NCBI GenBank assembly: GCA_964405465.1
Contig: CAYONZ010000024.1
Location: 1-54,697 of the forward strand
DNA length: 54,697 bases
Direction of reading: 5' to 3'
DNA from: CAYONZ01 sp964405465
Lineage (GTDB): Bacteria; Bdellovibrionota; Bdellovibrionia; Bdellovibrionales; JAMPXM01
Both the position numbers and the translations under genes were made by a program. Positions 51,264 to 54,697 of this stretch are shown piece by piece. Within the stretch, counting starts at the first letter, position 1, and each line of letters opens with the position of its first letter. Below the pieces are notes generated by a model. It made no database searches. It saw only the letters and a list, made by a program, of their open reading frames with translations, and had not been told where the DNA came from.

Positions 51264-52376
51264 ATGCACACCGATCTAAATATTAAAAAATCGAACTCTC
51301 GCTCACAATCGTTCATCACCCTTTCAGTTAAGGTTTCACTGGCTATTTCGACATTGTGCCTTTCATTTTCTGAAGCTTTAGCCTGGGGACGACGCGGCCA
51401 CAGCCTAGTGAACACCTCAGCGGCCTACCTCTTGAGCGAAAAATCAGATAGTCAGTTTTTAAAGGCCCACAGTTTTGATCTCGGATTTTATGCGAATGTT
51501 CCCGACATTGTCTGGAAGAAGACCGAGACTTATAAGATCGAAGCTCCGCAACACTTTATTGACCTCGAAATCTTTCTTCGCAAAGAAGCACATCTCGACA
51601 CGGCAAGCACCCACCAGTTCACACCCAAAGAAGCCAATGGTTTTGCCGATAAATTGGCGACGCCATCAGAGCGAATGAATTTTGAAAAGGAAAATCCAGA
51701 AATCAAAATCGAGGCAGGACGCTCCTGGTGGCGTATTGATGAGATGGTAGGAGATCTCAAAAAAATTACTTCGGCACTCAATGATAAAGAACTTAAAAAA
51801 GAAGAACATCAAAAACTTCAAGCCGAATGGCTCGTTAAGGCTGGCACTCTCGGTCACTATGTGGGCGATCTAGGCCAACCCCTTCATGTCACCGAAAATT
51901 ACGATGGCCAGTTGACTGAACAAAAGGGAATTCACGCGTATTTTGAAGACCGAGTCGTCGATGAATTGTACCCTCAAATCGCGAGTGAAGTGCAAAAGAG
52001 CATCACCCAAAAATGGAGTGCCTTTCATAAAGCTAATTCTGACAAAACCATTCGTCAGCTGAGTGTTGCACTTTCTCTAAATTCTTTTGCAGCTCTCCCT
52101 AAACTTTTGCAGCTCGACAAAAAGATCGGACGCAAAAATCTCAAACAAGCCACTGCGGCCTATCACGGAATGATTGTTGAGCGAATCAGTCTGAGTGCAC
52201 TCTACCTTGCAGAAATTTGGAGCCGCCACCTGGGGTGGAGTTATGATGGCGACCGGTTTTATATTTTCACGTCAACCCCAGCTTACGACTATCCTGTCAG
52301 CCATAAACAAGGTGCAGAAAGCGCCAACGAAAATGTGAACGAAAGCGCAGCTGCAAAATCTGCAGAGAAAAAATAG
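51264..52376 (+). CDS. S1/P1-type zinc-dependent nuclease
   Basis: The 370-aa precursor is cleaved after ALA (residue 40), exposing Trp41, the N-terminal zinc ligand of this family. Further ligands are visible with family spacing: His46, Asp81, His97, His198, Asp202, His208, His224 and Glu228 (Asp in P1 nuclease). It would degrade RNA and single-stranded DNA in the periplasm or outside, useful for nutrient scavenging. AAGGAG lies 5 nt before the ATG. The C-terminus has an Ala/Glu/Asn-rich tail. The DMT transporter gene starts 6 bp after its stop. Confidence 0.9.
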   Translation: MHTDLNIKKSNSRSQSFITLSVKVSLAISTLCLSFSEALAWGRRGHSLVNTSAAYLLSEKSDSQFLKAHSFDLGFYANVPDIVWKKTETYKIEAPQHFIDLEIFLRKEAHLDTASTHQFTPKEANGFADKLATPSERMNFEKENPEIKIEAGRSWWRIDEMVGDLKKITSALNDKELKKEEHQKLQAEWLVKAGTLGHYVGDLGQPLHVTENYDGQLTEQKGIHAYFEDRVVDELYPQIASEVQKSITQKWSAFHKANSDKTIRQLSVALSLNSFAALPKLLQLDKKIGRKNLKQATAAYHGMIVERISLSALYLAEIWSRHLGWSYDGDRFYIFTSTPAYDYPVSHKQGAESANENVNESAAAKSAEKK

Positions 52377-52382
52377 ATCTCC

Positions 52383-53282
52383 ATGATGAAAAAAAATCGT
52401 GCCTTTTTTTGGGGCGTCGGCGAGTTAATTGTCGCCGATCTCATCTGGGGATTTAGTTTTGTTGCCGCTAAATTTGCACTCGCAGAATTCGGATTTTTGA
52501 CTCTTTCAGCACTTCGCTTCCTGGTCGCGGGCTTGCTTTCACTTTTGTTCATGTTACTTTTTCCTGGCCCAAGAGCCTTGCTCCGCTTCTCAGATATAAA
52601 GCTGAGCTTTTTGCCTGGAATTTTTCTGGGCCTTACGGTCTTGTTTCAGACCTGGGGACTGCAAACGACATCAGCAACAAAGAGTGCATTCATAACCTGC
52701 CTTTATGTGCTTTTTGTTCCCCTCATTGAAAGATTTTTTTTACATAAAAAACTTTCGAAAAAACTTTACCTACTTATTGCGTGCGGAATTCTCGGAACAG
52801 CCATGATCACCGACTTTCAAGGCGGCGAAGTTGGTCTTGGCGATGTTTTCAGCTTTATCTGTGCACTCACCTCCTCGCTACACATTGCCTGGTTCGGGTT
52901 CAACCAAAAGAAAATTGGCAATGCCTTTAGCTTCAACTCTTTTCAAGCGCTCTGGGCCGCTCTGATCCCTGCTCTTCTCGCGCCTTTTTTTGAAGCTAGC
53001 CCGATTATGCCGGTTTCACCGCAAGCGATTATTGGTTTTTTTGCACTGACATTTGGTGCATCGATGTTCGCATTTGCATTGCAAGTTCGCGCCCAAAAAG
53101 TCATCTCGCCATCGACAGCAAGCCTATTGTTTCTTCTTGAATCACCGTTTGCCGGATTTTTTTCTTTTTGGCTTCTTGATGAGCAGCTTTCAGCAAATCA
53201 GACCCTCGGCGCCCTGCTGATTTTGATCGCGGCAATGGGTGCAAGTGTGATCGGACAACCAAGAAAATCAAGGTCACATTAA
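52383..53282 (+). CDS. EamA/DMT family transporter
   Basis: The 299-aa protein has ten predicted membrane helices as two EamA repeats (LIWGFSFVAAKFAL...LSALRFLVAGL; then HIAWFGFNQKKIG...FAGFFSFWLLDEQLSANQTLGALLI). It probably exports or imports a small metabolite. It begins 6 bp after the nuclease stop, so the two are likely co-transcribed. The ribosome-binding site is poor; ATG 52386 is an alternative. Confidence 0.88.
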   Translation: MMKKNRAFFWGVGELIVADLIWGFSFVAAKFALAEFGFLTLSALRFLVAGLLSLLFMLLFPGPRALLRFSDIKLSFLPGIFLGLTVLFQTWGLQTTSATKSAFITCLYVLFVPLIERFFLHKKLSKKLYLLIACGILGTAMITDFQGGEVGLGDVFSFICALTSSLHIAWFGFNQKKIGNAFSFNSFQALWAALIPALLAPFFEASPIMPVSPQAIIGFFALTFGASMFAFALQVRAQKVISPSTASLLFLLESPFAGFFSFWLLDEQLSANQTLGALLILIAAMGASVIGQPRKSRSH

Positions 53283-53388
53283 TTTTCACAATTTTGTAAT
53301 AATTCGACTCAGATTTTTCAGCTTGTGTCTCATATTAAGACGAGGACTGGACTTGAATTTCTCAGCAACAGCGTTAGACTTAAACTGT

Positions 53389-53823
53389 ATGTTTGCACCT
53401 ACGACTAATATTCTACTTGTGGATGATATGAAGGGCGTTCGGCTTCTCATCGCGAAAGAGCTCAAGGAACTGGGCTTCACGAAAATCTTAGAAGCCGAAA
53501 ACGGCCATGAAGGGTTTTCCATTTTGAAGAGCTCACTTGCGACCCCACAGCCCATTCAATTGGTGATTTCAGACCTCAAAATGCCAAAGATGGATGGCCT
53601 TGAGTTTCTGCGTCTCACTCGTGCGAATAAAGAGACTGCCGCAATTCCTTTTATTATTCTTACCGCAGAGTCTGAAAAAGAAAATGTCGTGCGCGCGATT
53701 CAACTTGGCGTAAGCGACTATATGATCAAGCCAATGACCGCTCCGATCTTAAGTAAAAAGCTCGAACTCGTTTGGGATTATCATTTCGGAAAAAATCCGA
53801 AAAGCCTAAACACAGCGGGCTGA
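53389..53823 (+). CDS. CheY-like response regulator
   Basis: The 144-aa receiver has Asp12-Asp13 (LLVDDM), phospho-acceptor Asp62 (VISDLKMP), Thr92 (ILTAES) and Lys114 (YMIKPM), with a short C-terminal tail. It resembles the receiver at 30453-30851, including the ILTAES/LLTAES motif. ATG 53389 is preferred over an earlier in-frame start because it gives the normal receiver N-terminus; no strong ribosome-binding site is seen. It converges with the CheX-like gene. Confidence 0.9.
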   Translation: MFAPTTNILLVDDMKGVRLLIAKELKELGFTKILEAENGHEGFSILKSSLATPQPIQLVISDLKMPKMDGLEFLRLTRANKETAAIPFIILTAESEKENVVRAIQLGVSDYMIKPMTAPILSKKLELVWDYHFGKNPKSLNTAG

Positions 53824-53878
53824 ATGCAAGACTGAATCCTCTGCTGTTTCCTCAAAGACTGGGTGAAAAATTTTTGGA

Positions 53879-54697
53879 TTATGTGCTGGTACAGACTTCC
53901 AATTGAAACTCACCAAATGGTGATGTAAAAACATATCCCTCGTACAGCCCCACACAAGTTTGAAGCTTCTGCACTTCAGCCTCGATCACCATTCGTGGCA
54001 AATCAGCAGTAAAGGCACTTTGTTCATCTGCCATTGTTTGTTTGGCTAGACCAACAATCATATTCACGAATTCAGCTGCCCAATCTGCAATTTCTGGCTC
54101 GATCTCGACAAACTGGGTGCCCATAATTTTTGAAATCACATTTAAAAATACATCTTTTTGAAAAGACAAGACCAGAGCCCCATGCCAAGAAGGAGCTTTC
54201 ATCTCAATCATCCCAAACATCTCTAGATTCGCTAACTTCGATGCCCCAGAATTGGCCTGCGAAAATTTGTTTTTGATTTTGGGTAAGCCTCCCATATAGG
54301 TCGCCATATTTTGAATGGTCGAAGAGAGTAACACCTCTCTCGCACGCTCCACACTCGCGGAGTTACCCTGCTTAGGCTTCACATTAAGCCGGTTAAATTC
54401 GATCACTGAACGCGCATTTTCTTCGAGGCGACTGCCTTTAAGTGTTGCGAGAACCTCATGGCCCGCCAATAGTATGAATTCGCGATGCACCTGACTGAGT
54501 TCTCCTGCGAAATCGCCCAGCCGCTTAACTGCTCCGTCAGAAATGGAGCGCGCCTCCCGGCAATCACAAACCATCAAATCAAAAGAATGACGTCCACGTG
54601 CAGAAGCCTCGATATCCTGCACATGTTCCTCAGAAATCTCAGGCGACAAAAGCTCTGCAGTTAAAATGTTGTTTTCTTGTTTTACAGCAACATACAT
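53879..54697 (-). CDS. STAS-CheX-like protein at the window end
   Basis: The 272-aa reading frame starts with an ATG at the very last bases, so it may be complete or may extend beyond the window. The N-terminal part is STAS-like (LMVCDCREARSISDGAVKRLGDFAGEL). The C-terminal part is CheX-like with D-x3-E-x2-N (Asp205, Glu209, Asn212) and a Pro about 22 residues later (Pro234). It is a likely phosphatase of the adjacent CheY-like protein and a paralogue of the STAS-CheX protein at 30946-31776. Confidence 0.8.
   Translation of the reverse strand: MYVAVKQENNILTAELLSPEISEEHVQDIEASARGRHSFDLMVCDCREARSISDGAVKRLGDFAGELSQVHREFILLAGHEVLATLKGSRLEENARSVIEFNRLNVKPKQGNSASVERAREVLLSSTIQNMATYMGGLPKIKNKFSQANSGASKLANLEMFGMIEMKAPSWHGALVLSFQKDVFLNVISKIMGTQFVEIEPEIADWAAEFVNMIVGLAKQTMADEQSAFTADLPRMVIEAEVQKLQTCVGLYEGYVFTSPFGEFQLEVCTST

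Overview
The window is a stretch of chromosome from a Gram-negative, envelope-rich bacterium, most likely a member of the Bdellovibrionota/Oligoflexia. The pointers are a giant fibronectin-type surface protein, many lipoproteins and exported proteins of unknown function, MotAB, CheX, HD-GYP and PilZ signalling genes, an MBOAT/SGNH pair, several lytic transglycosylases and an S1/P1 nuclease. This placement is by gene content only. I see no rRNA, tRNA, CRISPR array, insertion sequence or prophage. There is one 100-N scaffold gap (21224-21323), flanked on both sides by the same 55 bp.

Layout. 1-5421: 3' part of a giant surface protein, closed by a terminator. 5620-8311 (minus): MBOAT acyltransferase and SGNH-like partner. 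8508-9068: peroxiredoxin-like protein. 9085-15390 (minus): the most interesting region, a compact six-gene locus FecR-like protein - PEGA/TPR lipoprotein - FliF/FliG-like membrane protein - outer-membrane barrel - MotA - MotB, with a SpoIIE-type phosphatase (15433-16959) transcribed divergently from only 42 bp away. 17570-21147: class Ia ribonucleotide reductase nrdA-nrdB, followed by stacked hairpins and the gap. 21587-25484: inactive rhodanese, CoA-transferase, MFS transporter, small Lys-rich exported protein. 25797-28924: DUF502 protein, exonuclease III, an unknown exported protein. 28997-31776 (minus): CheX-CheY-HD-GYP signalling cluster. 31974-34324 (minus): transglycosylase and partner. 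34516-36292: K+ channel plus a separate cyclic-nucleotide-binding protein. 36336-42058: glycosyltransferases, a receiver-degenerate OmpR-type regulator, a PilZ protein, an HNH nuclease with an apparent AUC start, and a TPR protein. 42467-53282: mostly exported enzymes and unknowns, including an unknown 709-aa protein, a thioesterase, a cysteine-less glutaredoxin, an eRF1-like protein, a transglycosylase, a GCKR/MurQ-like protein, an S1/P1 nuclease and a DMT transporter. 53389-54697: a second CheY/CheX pair.

How the parts work together. The 9-17 kb locus encodes the pieces of an envelope-spanning, ion-driven machine: a MotAB stator, an inner-membrane protein joining a FliF-like periplasmic part to a FliG-like cytoplasmic part, an outer-membrane lipoprotein and barrel, a FecR-type periplasmic protein and a phosphatase. 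No flagellar structural genes lie nearby. I propose it as a non-flagellar motor, and it is my main candidate for an undescribed system. The rest of the window is dominated by signalling (CheY, CheX, HD-GYP, PilZ, cyclic-nucleotide binding) and by cell-wall and envelope enzymes.
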